Source: an uncultured Bacillota bacterium
GTDB lineage: Bacteria > Bacillota > Clostridia > Christensenellales > UBA1242
DNA length: 14,002 bases
NCBI GenBank assembly: GCA_900551705.1
Contig: URWY01000017.1
Span: forward strand, 1-14,002
Direction: 5' to 3'
A program made the position numbers and the translations under genes. The notes under the pieces were generated by a model. It had not been told where the DNA came from. It saw only the letters and a list, made by a program, of their open reading frames with translations, and searched no databases. This document shows positions 6,853 through 13,121 of this stretch, one piece after another (the first letter of the stretch is position 1; each line of letters starts with the position of its first letter).

Positions 6853-6881
6853 TTGAATTTTATGATAATGTATGTTAAACT
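6853..6881 (+). promoter_or_regulatory. Promoter of the glycosyltransferase pair
   Basis: TTGAAT (6853-6858), a 17-bp spacer and TAAACT (6876-6881) are preceded by TG, giving an extended -10 of TGTTAAACT. The predicted start near 6888 leaves a leader of about 28 nt with AGGA at 6908-6911 before the ATG. Confidence 0.65.
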
Positions 6882-6915
6882 AAAGTGCTTAAAAAAATAA
6901 AATTATTAGGAAATT

Positions 6916-8112
6916 ATGGAAAAGAAATTAAATATCGGCTTATTTATCGACACATTTTACCCAATGATTGATGGGGTAATTAATGTTGTAGATAACTATG
7001 CTAGAAGACTTAATAAAATTGCAAATGTAACCGTTTTTGCGCCAAAATCTAGATATAATAATTTTGATGATAGCACACTGCCATATAAAGTTGTTAGATG
7101 CAAACGCGCTAATTTAAAAGCATTAAAATTAGATTACGATTTACCGCTTCCAACTCTGGACAGCAATTTTAAAAAAGAAATAAAAAACGCCAACTTAGAT
7201 ATTATTCATATTCACTCCCCTTTTTCGATTGGAAAAATGGCAGCAAATTATGGAAGAAAAAATAATATCCCAGTTGTTGCAACAATGCACAGTCAATTTA
7301 AAAAAGATTTTTATAAATCAACAAAAAGCAAAGCCTTAACAAAAATAATGTTGGGCATTATCGCCAGAACTTTCAACAAATGCGATGTGCTTTGGACAAT
7401 GAACCCAGCGTGCGCTAACCTTAGCAAAGAATACGGCTATAAAGGCAAAGTTGAAATTGTTCCAAATGCCACCGATTTAGTAAACGAGTTTACGGAAGAA
7501 CAAATATCACAATTTAAAAAAGAAATTCAAACAAAATATAACATTCAAAAAGATGAAAAAATTTTTATCAACATCGGAAGAATAAACAAACTTAAAAACT
7601 TAGATTTTGTTGTTGATGTCTGCAAAGTATTAAAAGATAAAAATTTCAAAGTTAAACTTTTATTAATCGGCGATGGCAGCGACAAAAAATATTTTGTCAG
7701 CAAAGTAAAAAAACTCGAGCTCGAAAATAATATTATTTTTGTTGGCAGAGTTTCAGACACACAAGAAAAAAGTAAATTATTTGCAATTTCTGACCTGCAA
7801 ATTTTCCCAAGTTTTTATGATACTGATGGCATTGTCAGAATTGAAGCCGCTGCATTTTCTGTTCCAACCATTTTTATAAAAGACAGCATCGCTTCATCAA
7901 CAATCACAAATAATGTCAATGGTTTTATTGGCGAAAATGACAAAGAAAAATTTGCCGCAGCAATTATTAACGCTTTTGAGAATAAAGAAAATTTTGAAAA
8001 AGTTAAAGAAAACTGCCATAAAGATTTATACATAACTTGGGACGCGCTGATGTCGAATGTCCTAGAAAAATATAAACTATTGATAAAGGAGAAATCATGC
8101 AACAAGATTTAA
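6916..8112 (+). CDS. Family 4 (GT-B) glycosyltransferase, diacylglycerol glucosyltransferase-like
   Basis: This 398-residue retaining GT-B glycosyltransferase transfers a sugar from a nucleotide donor. The N-terminal Rossmann half begins 'NIGLFIDTFYPMIDGVINVV', the typical GT4 acceptor-domain opening, with an HxHxPF motif (H98-F103). The donor-binding half starts near 214 (INIGRINKLKNL, then LLLIGDGSDK at 248-257). The usual E-x7-E donor motif is present as D302-x7-E310, so the first acidic residue is Asp. The opening resembles enzymes that glucosylate diacylglycerol or phosphatidylinositol, so a glycolipid product is plausible but not proven. No membrane helix is visible; such enzymes sit on the cytoplasmic membrane face. 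The ATG has AGGA five bases upstream. The last 16 bases overlap the next glycosyltransferase gene, so the two probably act in one pathway. Confidence 0.9.
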   Translation: MEKKLNIGLFIDTFYPMIDGVINVVDNYARRLNKIANVTVFAPKSRYNNFDDSTLPYKVVRCKRANLKALKLDYDLPLPTLDSNFKKEIKNANLDIIHIHSPFSIGKMAANYGRKNNIPVVATMHSQFKKDFYKSTKSKALTKIMLGIIARTFNKCDVLWTMNPACANLSKEYGYKGKVEIVPNATDLVNEFTEEQISQFKKEIQTKYNIQKDEKIFINIGRINKLKNLDFVVDVCKVLKDKNFKVKLLLIGDGSDKKYFVSKVKKLELENNIIFVGRVSDTQEKSKLFAISDLQIFPSFYDTDGIVRIEAAAFSVPTIFIKDSIASSTITNNVNGFIGENDKEKFAAAIINAFENKENFEKVKENCHKDLYITWDALMSNVLEKYKLLIKEKSCNKI

Positions 8113-9086
8113 TTTCTGTTATTGTCCCATGCTATAATATGGAAAGGTTTTTGCCAGATTGTTTTGCAAGCCTTGACCACCAAAATTATAAAAATTTGGA
8201 AATAATTTTTGTAAATGACGGCTCAAAAGATAACACCTTGCAAATATTAAACGAATATTGCAACGGCAAAGAAAATTGCAAAGTTATTGACCAACAAAAT
8301 CGCGGATTAAGCGGCGCAAGAAACACAGGTTTAAGATATGCAACAGGCAAATATGTGTATTTCTTTGACCCTGACGATTTCCTATCGCCAAACATTATTT
8401 CAGTTTTACATAAAAATCTAGTTGACAATGATATGGATATTTCCATTTGCAGATACAAACGCGTTAAAGAGGATTTTCAACTAAATTATGATAAAAAACA
8501 GAAATTATCAAAAAAATTGACCTTCTTTGACACCGAAAGCACAATCTGCCAACTTTACAGCGGCAGACTCTTTGATGTTTGCGTTTGGAATAAACTTTAT
8601 AAACACGAAATTTTAAAACAAATTGATAACTATCCAGAAGTTTATAACACAAACATAAAATACGGCGAAGATGTTGAGTTTAACATCAGATATCTTGAAA
8701 AATCAAAAGGTGCGGTTTTCACAAAAGACAGATTGTATTATTACAGACAACGCAAAGGTAGTTTGGTAAGAAGTTCTTTCAATGAAAAAAGATTGACCGA
8801 TTTCATTGGCATTGATTATGCAATCAGTGTTTGCGAAAACAAATTTCCAACAGCAGAAAAATACACTAAAAGTTGGAAAGGTCTTGTTTGCATTGAAATG
8901 TTGTTCTATATTTATAAAAGCGAATATTCAAATAAACAAGTTATTGAAACTTTGCTTAAAGATTTAAAAGCAAATATGAAATACATTGTTACTTGTAAAC
9001 GCAATCATCTATATAGAAGAATTTTTGTTCCGCTAACTTATCCACTTTTTAAAGTGTTTCTTCATAAAAGACTTAAAACAAAATAA
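8097..9086 (+). CDS. Family 2 (GT-A) glycosyltransferase
   Basis: This 329-residue inverting GT-A glycosyltransferase opens with the family's 'SVIVPCYNMERFLPDCFASL' strand-helix. It continues with the nucleotide-binding VNDGSKDNT (39-47), NRGLSGARNTGL (68-79) and the metal-binding DPDD (91-94). WNKLY (164-168), GEDVEFN (190-196) and YYYRQRKGS (214-222) are typical of the EpsJ-like group that adds sugars to exopolysaccharide, teichoic acid or glycolipid acceptors. No membrane helix is obvious; the C-terminus is basic and may bind membrane. The ATG lies inside the end of the GT4 gene (16-base overlap), with AAGGAG five bases upstream, so translation is coupled. A hairpin terminator follows directly. 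A two-step glycan on one acceptor is the likely product of the pair; the acceptor is unknown. Confidence 0.92.
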   Translation: MQQDLISVIVPCYNMERFLPDCFASLDHQNYKNLEIIFVNDGSKDNTLQILNEYCNGKENCKVIDQQNRGLSGARNTGLRYATGKYVYFFDPDDFLSPNIISVLHKNLVDNDMDISICRYKRVKEDFQLNYDKKQKLSKKLTFFDTESTICQLYSGRLFDVCVWNKLYKHEILKQIDNYPEVYNTNIKYGEDVEFNIRYLEKSKGAVFTKDRLYYYRQRKGSLVRSSFNEKRLTDFIGIDYAISVCENKFPTAEKYTKSWKGLVCIEMLFYIYKSEYSNKQVIETLLKDLKANMKYIVTCKRNHLYRRIFVPLTYPLFKVFLHKRLKTK

Positions 9087-9115
9087 AAAAACTCTCTCGA
9101 ATTGAGAGAGTTTTT
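9087..9115. terminator. Bidirectional terminator between convergent genes
   Basis: ACTCTCTC (9091-9098) and GAGAGAGT (9104-9111) pair around a 5-nt loop. T5 follows on the plus strand and T7 on the minus strand. It ends both the GT2 gene and the DUF2188-like gene. Confidence 0.85.
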
Positions 9116-9120
9116 ATTTA

Positions 9121-9837
9121 TTATTCAGAATCTTTTTTTGTGTGAATTACAAGTTTTACTTCATATTTTTCAGCAAGTGGTTTTGCATAGTCAATCGCTT
9201 GTTGTTTTGTTTTTGTTCTCTTTGTTGCTCTTGCGTTTGTTTCCCGTTTTACAACCCATTGCTTTGATTCTGCATCATAAGAAATTTCATAGTCGCCACT
9301 TTCTTCTGGAAGCTCTTCTTTCACTTCTTCTTTCTTTGGTTCAGCTTTTTTAGTTGCTGGTTTTTTTGTTGTTTCTTTTTTAGCAGTTTCTTTCTTTTCT
9401 ACTTGTTTCTTTGCTGGTGCTTTTTTAGCAGGTGTTTTCGCAGGTTCTGCTTTTTCTTCTTCTACTTTTTCAACTTTTTCTTTCTTAGGTTCTGCATTTT
9501 TTGCAGCGGCTTTTGCTGGTGCTTTCTTAGGTGCAGTTTTTGTTGATTTTGTTGCTGTTTTTTTTGTTTCTTCTGCCTTAACTTCTTCAACTTTTTCTTC
9601 TTGAACTTTGCTTAGTTTAACTTCAACAGGTTGAATTCTTTCTGCTTTTGGTTTATCTTCTTCCGTAGTTAAAACAATTGGGGTTGATTTTTGTTGTTGC
9701 ATCTTTTTTTCTTTTTCAATGTTTAAGATTAAGAACAACACAGCAACTAAAAGCGCAAATGCCAAACAGCCAACCAAAATCCAAATTCCGCTGCCAGTGA
9801 TAAAATCTTCAAATCCATTTAATAAAAAACTTTTCAT
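9121..9837 (-). CDS. Membrane-anchored Lys/Ala/Glu-rich protein with C-terminal DUF2188-like domain
   Basis: The protein has 238 residues from the chosen start. A membrane helix at about 16-40 is followed by a charged region, then by a low-complexity stretch (about 75-178) rich in Lys, Ala, Glu, Pro and Thr. This stretch has repeated AKKAPAKK and KKETTKKPATKK-like units that resemble histone H1 tails. The last 55 residues (about 183-235) match the DUF2188 pattern: W194-V-V-K, R-A-T-K-R, TKQQAIDYA and a final LVIHTKK. DUF2188 proteins are usually free-standing small proteins of unknown role, so the membrane-tethered form is unusual. Start choice: an in-frame GTG at 9852 lies upstream, but AAGGAG is located between it and the ATG at 9837, which fixes the start at 9837. 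It has its own promoter and shares a terminator with the convergent GT2 gene. Confidence 0.88.
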   Translation of the reverse strand: MKSFLLNGFEDFITGSGIWILVGCLAFALLVAVLFLILNIEKEKKMQQQKSTPIVLTTEEDKPKAERIQPVEVKLSKVQEEKVEEVKAEETKKTATKSTKTAPKKAPAKAAAKNAEPKKEKVEKVEEEKAEPAKTPAKKAPAKKQVEKKETAKKETTKKPATKKAEPKKEEVKEELPEESGDYEISYDAESKQWVVKRETNARATKRTKTKQQAIDYAKPLAEKYEVKLVIHTKKDSE

Positions 9838-9861
9838 AATTTTCTCCTTCACTCTTTAATG

Positions 9862-9889
9862 AGTTTAACAAACATTTTTTGTTTTTCAA
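9862..9889 (-). promoter_or_regulatory. Promoter of the DUF2188-like gene
   Basis: On the minus strand TTGAAA (9889-9884), a 16-bp spacer and TAAACT (9867-9862) are preceded by TG (TGTTAAACT, extended -10). The predicted start is near 9855, about 18 nt before the ATG, with AAGGAG between. Confidence 0.65.
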
Positions 9890-9918
9890 AATGTTTTAAA
9901 TAACTTTTTATATAATAT

Positions 9919-9947
9919 TTGCTTTAATAAAAAAATTATGTAATAAT
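9919..9947 (+). promoter_or_regulatory. Promoter of tadA, predicted leaderless transcript
   Basis: TTGCTT (9919-9924), a 17-bp spacer and AATAAT (9942-9947) are preceded by TG (extended -10). Seven bases separate the -10 box from the ATG at 9955, so transcription should begin at about the start codon. No ribosome binding site is present. Confidence 0.6.
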
Positions 9948-9954
9948 TTGTTTG

Positions 9955-10410
9955 ATGGATAAAAATTATTATATTTCAAAAGCATTAGAGCAAGCGAAAA
10001 TTGCTTACAAAAAAAATGAAGTTCCCATCGGTGCTGTTGTTGTCAAAGACGACAAGATAATTTCAACCGGTTATAACAAACGCGAAAAAAAGCAAAACGC
10101 TTTAATGCACGCCGAAATTATTGCAATAAATAAAGCATGCAAAAAATTAAAAAGTTGGAGGCTTGACGATTGCGATATTTACATCACCTTAGAACCTTGT
10201 TTAATGTGTTATGGTGCTATTTTAAATGCCAGAATAAAAAATTGCTATTTCGGCGCATTTGACAAATCAGGCGGCTCAATATCTTCAAATCAAGAACTTC
10301 TAAACAAATCAATTTTAAATCATAAAATTAATGTTGAAGGCGGAATTTTGAAAGATGAATGTTCGCAAATATTATCGACATTTTTTGAAGAAAAAAGGAA
10401 AAATTTGTAA
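9955..10410 (+). CDS. tadA: tRNA-specific adenosine deaminase TadA
   Basis: TadA converts adenosine 34 to inosine in the anticodon of tRNA-Arg(ACG), letting one tRNA read three codons. The 151-residue protein matches the family length. It has the zinc-binding and catalytic deaminase motifs HAE (H52, proton-shuttling E54) and PCxMC (C82, C85), the N-terminal 'A....NEVPIGAVVVKDDKII' strand pair and the FGAFDxxxG turn (99-106). It is a soluble cytoplasmic enzyme. Start: an in-frame TTG at 9952 is adjacent, but the ATG at 9955 is preferred. There is no Shine-Dalgarno site, and the promoter's -10 box ends 7 bases upstream, so the mRNA is probably leaderless. The next gene has its own promoter, and no clear terminator separates the two. 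Confidence 0.95.
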   Translation: MDKNYYISKALEQAKIAYKKNEVPIGAVVVKDDKIISTGYNKREKKQNALMHAEIIAINKACKKLKSWRLDDCDIYITLEPCLMCYGAILNARIKNCYFGAFDKSGGSISSNQELLNKSILNHKINVEGGILKDECSQILSTFFEEKRKNL

Positions 10411-10447
10411 TTTTATGTTGCAATTTTTTTGTTTTATTGCCGAATGA

Positions 10448-10476
10448 TTGACAAATTTTATATGTTGTTTTACAAT
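10448..10476 (+). promoter_or_regulatory. Consensus promoter of signal peptidase I, predicted leaderless transcript
   Basis: TTGACA (10448-10453), a 17-bp spacer and TACAAT (10471-10476) form a near-perfect sigma-A promoter. The -10 box ends seven bases before the ATG at 10484. The longer reading frame that opens with TTG at 10448 starts inside the -35 box and cannot be in this transcript. Confidence 0.8.
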
Positions 10477-10483
10477 AAACAAA

Positions 10484-11248
10484 ATGTTTAAGGAAGATAA
10501 GAAAAAAGACACCAAATACATAAAGCGCGTTAATATCTATCGCAAAGATATCCCGCTTTGGTTACATTCAACTTTAAAAGCGCTTTTTATCGCGTTTATT
10601 ATTTGTTGTGCCATAATTGCAATCTTCAATTTCGTTTATATCGGCAGAAAAGTTGACGGCTCTTCAATGCTTCCAACTCTGAACAACTACGAAGATAAAT
10701 CAATTAGTGACTGCGTATATATTAATAGATTTGCCACTTCTTACGATGGCGACATCATCGTGGTGCATAACCCAACAAATAACTCCAACGCAAATAAATA
10801 TGTAATTAAAAGATTAATGGCAACTAGCGGAGATAAAATTGCAATAATTAGAACAGATAACGGCGGCGTAAGCGCAAGCGACGGAACATATAAAATCAGC
10901 AGAATTAAAAAAGATAGTTCTAACGCCGAATTGGTTGAAGAAACATACCTTGACGAAAACACATCTCTATACTTCTCATATCTCGAATTTCAATCGCTTT
11001 TAAATAAGTCCGATTTGACCGGTTGTAAAATCGTAACAATCAATGGCATTAAATATCTTGAAATAGACGAAGGCTATATCTTTTATATGGGAGATAACCG
11101 TTCAAGCAAAGAAGCATCTTACGACTGCCTAGACTACGGCCCAGTTGAAGCTAATAAAATCGTTGGCAGAGTAAATATAATTGTTTACGAAAATAAAAAT
11201 CATTTTAGCCAAATTTTTTCATATTTTATCCACAAAATTTTTGGCTAA
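10484..11248 (+). CDS. lepB: Signal peptidase I (bacterial Ser/Lys type)
   Basis: This membrane-bound protease removes signal peptides from secreted proteins. The 254-residue protein has a basic cytoplasmic tail, one membrane helix at about 31-53 and the extracellular catalytic domain. It carries box B G-S-S-M-x-P-T with nucleophile S61, the Lys box YVIKRLMATSGD with general base K109, and GDNR (203-206) followed by S-Y-D. In the last box the usual SxDSR reads SYDCL, a small departure. Between K109 and GDNR lies a longer, polar insert (about 120-195) than in minimal Gram-positive enzymes. It is the prokaryotic Ser/Lys type, not the SipW Ser/His type. The ATG at 10484 is set by the promoter immediately upstream; no ribosome binding site exists. 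An inverted repeat overlaps its 3' end. A possible client, the exported TasA-like protein, lies two genes downstream. Confidence 0.93.
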   Translation: MFKEDKKKDTKYIKRVNIYRKDIPLWLHSTLKALFIAFIICCAIIAIFNFVYIGRKVDGSSMLPTLNNYEDKSISDCVYINRFATSYDGDIIVVHNPTNNSNANKYVIKRLMATSGDKIAIIRTDNGGVSASDGTYKISRIKKDSSNAELVEETYLDENTSLYFSYLEFQSLLNKSDLTGCKIVTINGIKYLEIDEGYIFYMGDNRSSKEASYDCLDYGPVEANKIVGRVNIIVYENKNHFSQIFSYFIHKIFG

Positions 11249-11249
11249 A
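11204..11249 (+). repeat. Inverted repeat over the end of the signal peptidase gene
   Basis: TTTAGCCAAA (11204-11213) and TTTGGCTAAA (11240-11249) form a perfect 10-bp stem around 26 bases that can extend by A-T pairs. The second arm contains the TAA stop codon. No T run follows, so it is not a classic terminator. It could protect or pause the transcript end just before the next promoter. Confidence 0.45.
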
Positions 11250-11252
11250 CGT

Positions 11253-11280
11253 TTGACAATATATTTCAAATAAATAAACT
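11253..11280 (+). promoter_or_regulatory. Promoter of the DegV gene
   Basis: TTGACA (11253-11258) and TAAACT (11275-11280) have a 16-bp spacer. The predicted leader is short (about 11 nt) but contains GGAG before the ATG at 11298. The -35 box is exact; the -10 assignment could shift by two bases. Confidence 0.55.
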
Positions 11281-11297
11281 ATTTATTAGGAGTAAAA

Positions 11298-12143
11298 ATG
11301 AAAATAATTGTAACAACTGATAGCACATCAGACCTTCCAAAAGAACTAGCAGAAAAATATAACATCGGAATTATGCCTTTAAATGTAAACTTGGGGGACG
11401 ACACTTTTGAAGACGGCGTCAACATCGGCCCAGAAGAAATTTTCAATTTTGTGGACAAAACCGGAGTCCTTCCTAAAACTGGCGCAAGAAGTGCATTGAC
11501 TTACCAAGAGTTTTTTGAAAATCAACTCAAAAACCTAAACGCAGACGCTTTAATTCACATATCTCTATCATCAGAAATCTCATCATCATATTCAAATGCC
11601 CTGCTCGCTTCAAACGAACTTAAAAATGTTAAAGTTATAGATAGCAAATCTTTATCAACAGGCTGCTCACTTTTAGTTTTGTCGGCAATAGATAAAATTG
11701 AAGAAGGCAAAGACTTAGACACAATCGCTAGCGAACTCGAAGAAGAAACATCTCGCGTCCAAGCCTCATTTATCATAAACAACTTAAAATATCTCTATAA
11801 AGGTGGCAGATGCTCCGCACTCGCAATGTTCGGCGCTAATGTTTTAAGAATAAAACCAAAAATCAAAGTGGCAGACGGCAAAATGAATGTCGATAAAAAA
11901 TACATGGGTCGCTACGAACAAGTCTTGCTAAATTATGTTAAAGATTTGTTAAAAGACTATCCAAATATCAATAAAAAACGCGTTTTTATCACTTTTACAT
12001 CAAAAACTGACGCCATTAACGCGCAAATTGAAAATATATTAAAGGAAAACGGCTTTGAAGAAATCATTCAAAATTACGCTGGTTCAACAATCGCAAGCCA
12101 CTGCGGTAGAGACACTTTGGGCGTGCTGTTCATTTCTTTATAA
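11298..12143 (+). CDS. DegV family fatty-acid-binding protein (FakB-like)
   Basis: DegV proteins bind one fatty acid in a closed pocket. The best known, FakB, presents it to the kinase FakA for phosphorylation and entry into phospholipid synthesis. The 281-residue length is typical. Diagnostic motifs are TTDSTSDLP (6-14) at the N-terminus, the KTGARSALTYQEFF ligand loop (60-73), HISLSSEISSSYSNA (87-101), VIDSKSLSTG (113-122), NNLKYLYKGGR in the middle and HCGRDTLGV near the end. No signal peptide is present, so it is cytoplasmic. The ATG has AGGAG seven bases upstream and a promoter in the 49-base gap after the signal peptidase gene. An A/T-rich terminator follows. No fakA-like kinase is in the window, so it presumably works with one encoded elsewhere. 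Confidence 0.93.
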   Translation: MKIIVTTDSTSDLPKELAEKYNIGIMPLNVNLGDDTFEDGVNIGPEEIFNFVDKTGVLPKTGARSALTYQEFFENQLKNLNADALIHISLSSEISSSYSNALLASNELKNVKVIDSKSLSTGCSLLVLSAIDKIEEGKDLDTIASELEEETSRVQASFIINNLKYLYKGGRCSALAMFGANVLRIKPKIKVADGKMNVDKKYMGRYEQVLLNYVKDLLKDYPNINKKRVFITFTSKTDAINAQIENILKENGFEEIIQNYAGSTIASHCGRDTLGVLFISL

Positions 12144-12150
12144 AAATTGT

Positions 12151-12179
12151 TTGACTAAGTTTAAAAATTTTTCTATAAT
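12151..12179 (+). promoter_or_regulatory. Promoter of the TasA-like gene, overlapping a terminator
   Basis: TTGACT (12151-12156), a 17-bp spacer and a perfect TATAAT (12174-12179) form a strong promoter. The -10 box lies in the left arm of the DegV terminator stem. A second TATAAT at 12199-12204 lacks a good -35 box. The leader carries AGGGGG at 12212-12217. Confidence 0.75.
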
Positions 12180-12199
12180 TTAATTATAGAAATTTTTTT
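12170..12199 (+). terminator. Rho-independent terminator of the DegV gene
   Basis: TTTCTATAAT (12170-12179) and ATTATAGAAA (12183-12192) form a perfect 10-bp stem with a 3-nt loop, followed by seven T (12193-12199). The stem is A/T-rich, so termination may be incomplete. A transcript from the overlapping promoter contains at most the right arm and would not be terminated here. Confidence 0.65.
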
Positions 12200-12222
12200 A
12201 TAATCTTTTTTAGGGGGAAGTT

Positions 12223-13047
12223 ATGAAAAATTATGATAGTAATAATATGAAAAACAAATATAACTATCGCGAAGAAGATAAGAAAAAGAAAAAAGCCCAT
12301 AACCTGTTGTGGCTTTTGCTCCTGCTCTGCTTCTTCATGGTCGCTATTATCACAGTTATAATCATAGGTATCACACAGGCATGGTTCTCATTCACTCAAA
12401 AAATGGAAGGTGACTTCACTTTTGAAAATGGTATCGTCATGTCGTATGAAGATATCGATGTCCAAGAAGGCACAAATTTCCATATCATGAAAAAACAAGG
12501 AAATAATTACTCGTCACTCAATGAAACAAATGTCAGATTTGACGATAGATTTGAAATCGTCAACCCAAAACTTTCCGCCGCAGAAGGCTCTGTAAACTTC
12601 TTTTTAAGAGCAAAATTGCAATACACTTTCACAAAAGCTGGTGTTGACGGAGTTCTAGACTTACAAGGCTTGGCAAATGCATTGAACGCAGAAAATCCTG
12701 CAAATAATTACACAGCAGACAATGTTTTAAGTGCAGTTTATCAAAAAACTTTGCAATTCTCAGATAACTGGCTCTATGGTGGCGATGGTTGGTTCTACTA
12801 TGTAGGCAACTTAAACGGTTGGACAAACGCAACTGACACAGTAAATTATAACGACATGACAAACGCAGTTATCTCAAAAGACACACCAAAAATTGAAGTG
12901 TTCTCACCAAACCCAGTTGTTGAAATTATCTCTGGTGAAGGCAATGACATGGAAACATTCCTTATCAAATCTTGCAAAGTTACATTAACAATCAATGCTT
13001 GCGAAACAACAGAAAGCGCCTTTGAAAGTTGGCTTCTAACTGCTTAA
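12223..13047 (+). CDS. Exported TasA/camelysin-like protein
   Basis: The protein has 274 residues. A very basic, Asn-rich cytoplasmic tail (1-26) is followed by one long hydrophobic segment (27-50) ending in 'GITQAWFSFT'. This 'QAWF' junction is typical of SipW-dependent TasA/camelysin-like exported proteins of Bacillota, which form or decorate extracellular filaments; cleavage after A53 is plausible. The mature part (about 54-274) is hydrophilic, rich in Asn, Thr and aromatic residues and beta-like, with a YGGDGWFYYVGNLNGW stretch. It lacks an LPXTG sorting motif and a C-terminal anchor. I infer a surface or matrix protein; the exact subfamily cannot be assigned by eye. The ATG has AGGGGG six bases upstream and a strong promoter. 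A terminator follows. A general signal peptidase is encoded two genes upstream, but a SipW-type enzyme is not in the window. Confidence 0.72.
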   Translation: MKNYDSNNMKNKYNYREEDKKKKKAHNLLWLLLLLCFFMVAIITVIIIGITQAWFSFTQKMEGDFTFENGIVMSYEDIDVQEGTNFHIMKKQGNNYSSLNETNVRFDDRFEIVNPKLSAAEGSVNFFLRAKLQYTFTKAGVDGVLDLQGLANALNAENPANNYTADNVLSAVYQKTLQFSDNWLYGGDGWFYYVGNLNGWTNATDTVNYNDMTNAVISKDTPKIEVFSPNPVVEIISGEGNDMETFLIKSCKVTLTINACETTESAFESWLLTA

Positions 13048-13056
13048 TAACATAAT

Positions 13057-13087
13057 AAAAAAACTCCCATTTCGGGAGTTTTTTTAT
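13057..13087. terminator. Bidirectional terminator between convergent surface-protein genes
   Basis: ACTCCC (13063-13068) and GGGAGT (13074-13079) form a stem around ATTTC. A T run follows on either strand. It terminates the TasA-like gene and, from the other side, the leucine-rich protein gene. Confidence 0.85.
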
Positions 13088-13121
13088 TTTTTGGTCTTGC
13101 GTTTAATTACGCTTTTTAATT

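Noticed and set aside
9102..9353. Leucine-rich open frame on the plus strand
   Set aside because: It is a shadow of the Lys/Glu-rich minus-strand coding sequence. The Leu/Phe richness is the complement of Lys/Glu codons.
9300..9620. Possible tandem DNA repeat or CRISPR-like periodicity
   Set aside because: The repetition comes from Lys/Ala/Glu/Pro codons of the linker. Units are irregular and no spacer-repeat structure exists.
10411..10447. Terminator after tadA
   Set aside because: Only a 5-bp GCAAT/ATTGC pairing around an 11-base loop is seen, with no T run after it. Too weak to call.
10484..11248. SipW-type (ER-like) signal peptidase partner of the TasA-like protein
   Set aside because: The catalytic lysine box and GDNR are those of the bacterial Ser/Lys type, so a specific SipW assignment is not supported.
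13098..13117. Second plus-strand terminator GCGT/ACGC followed by T run
   Set aside because: The stem has only four pairs, and a stronger bidirectional terminator lies just upstream. It could be a backup but cannot be supported.
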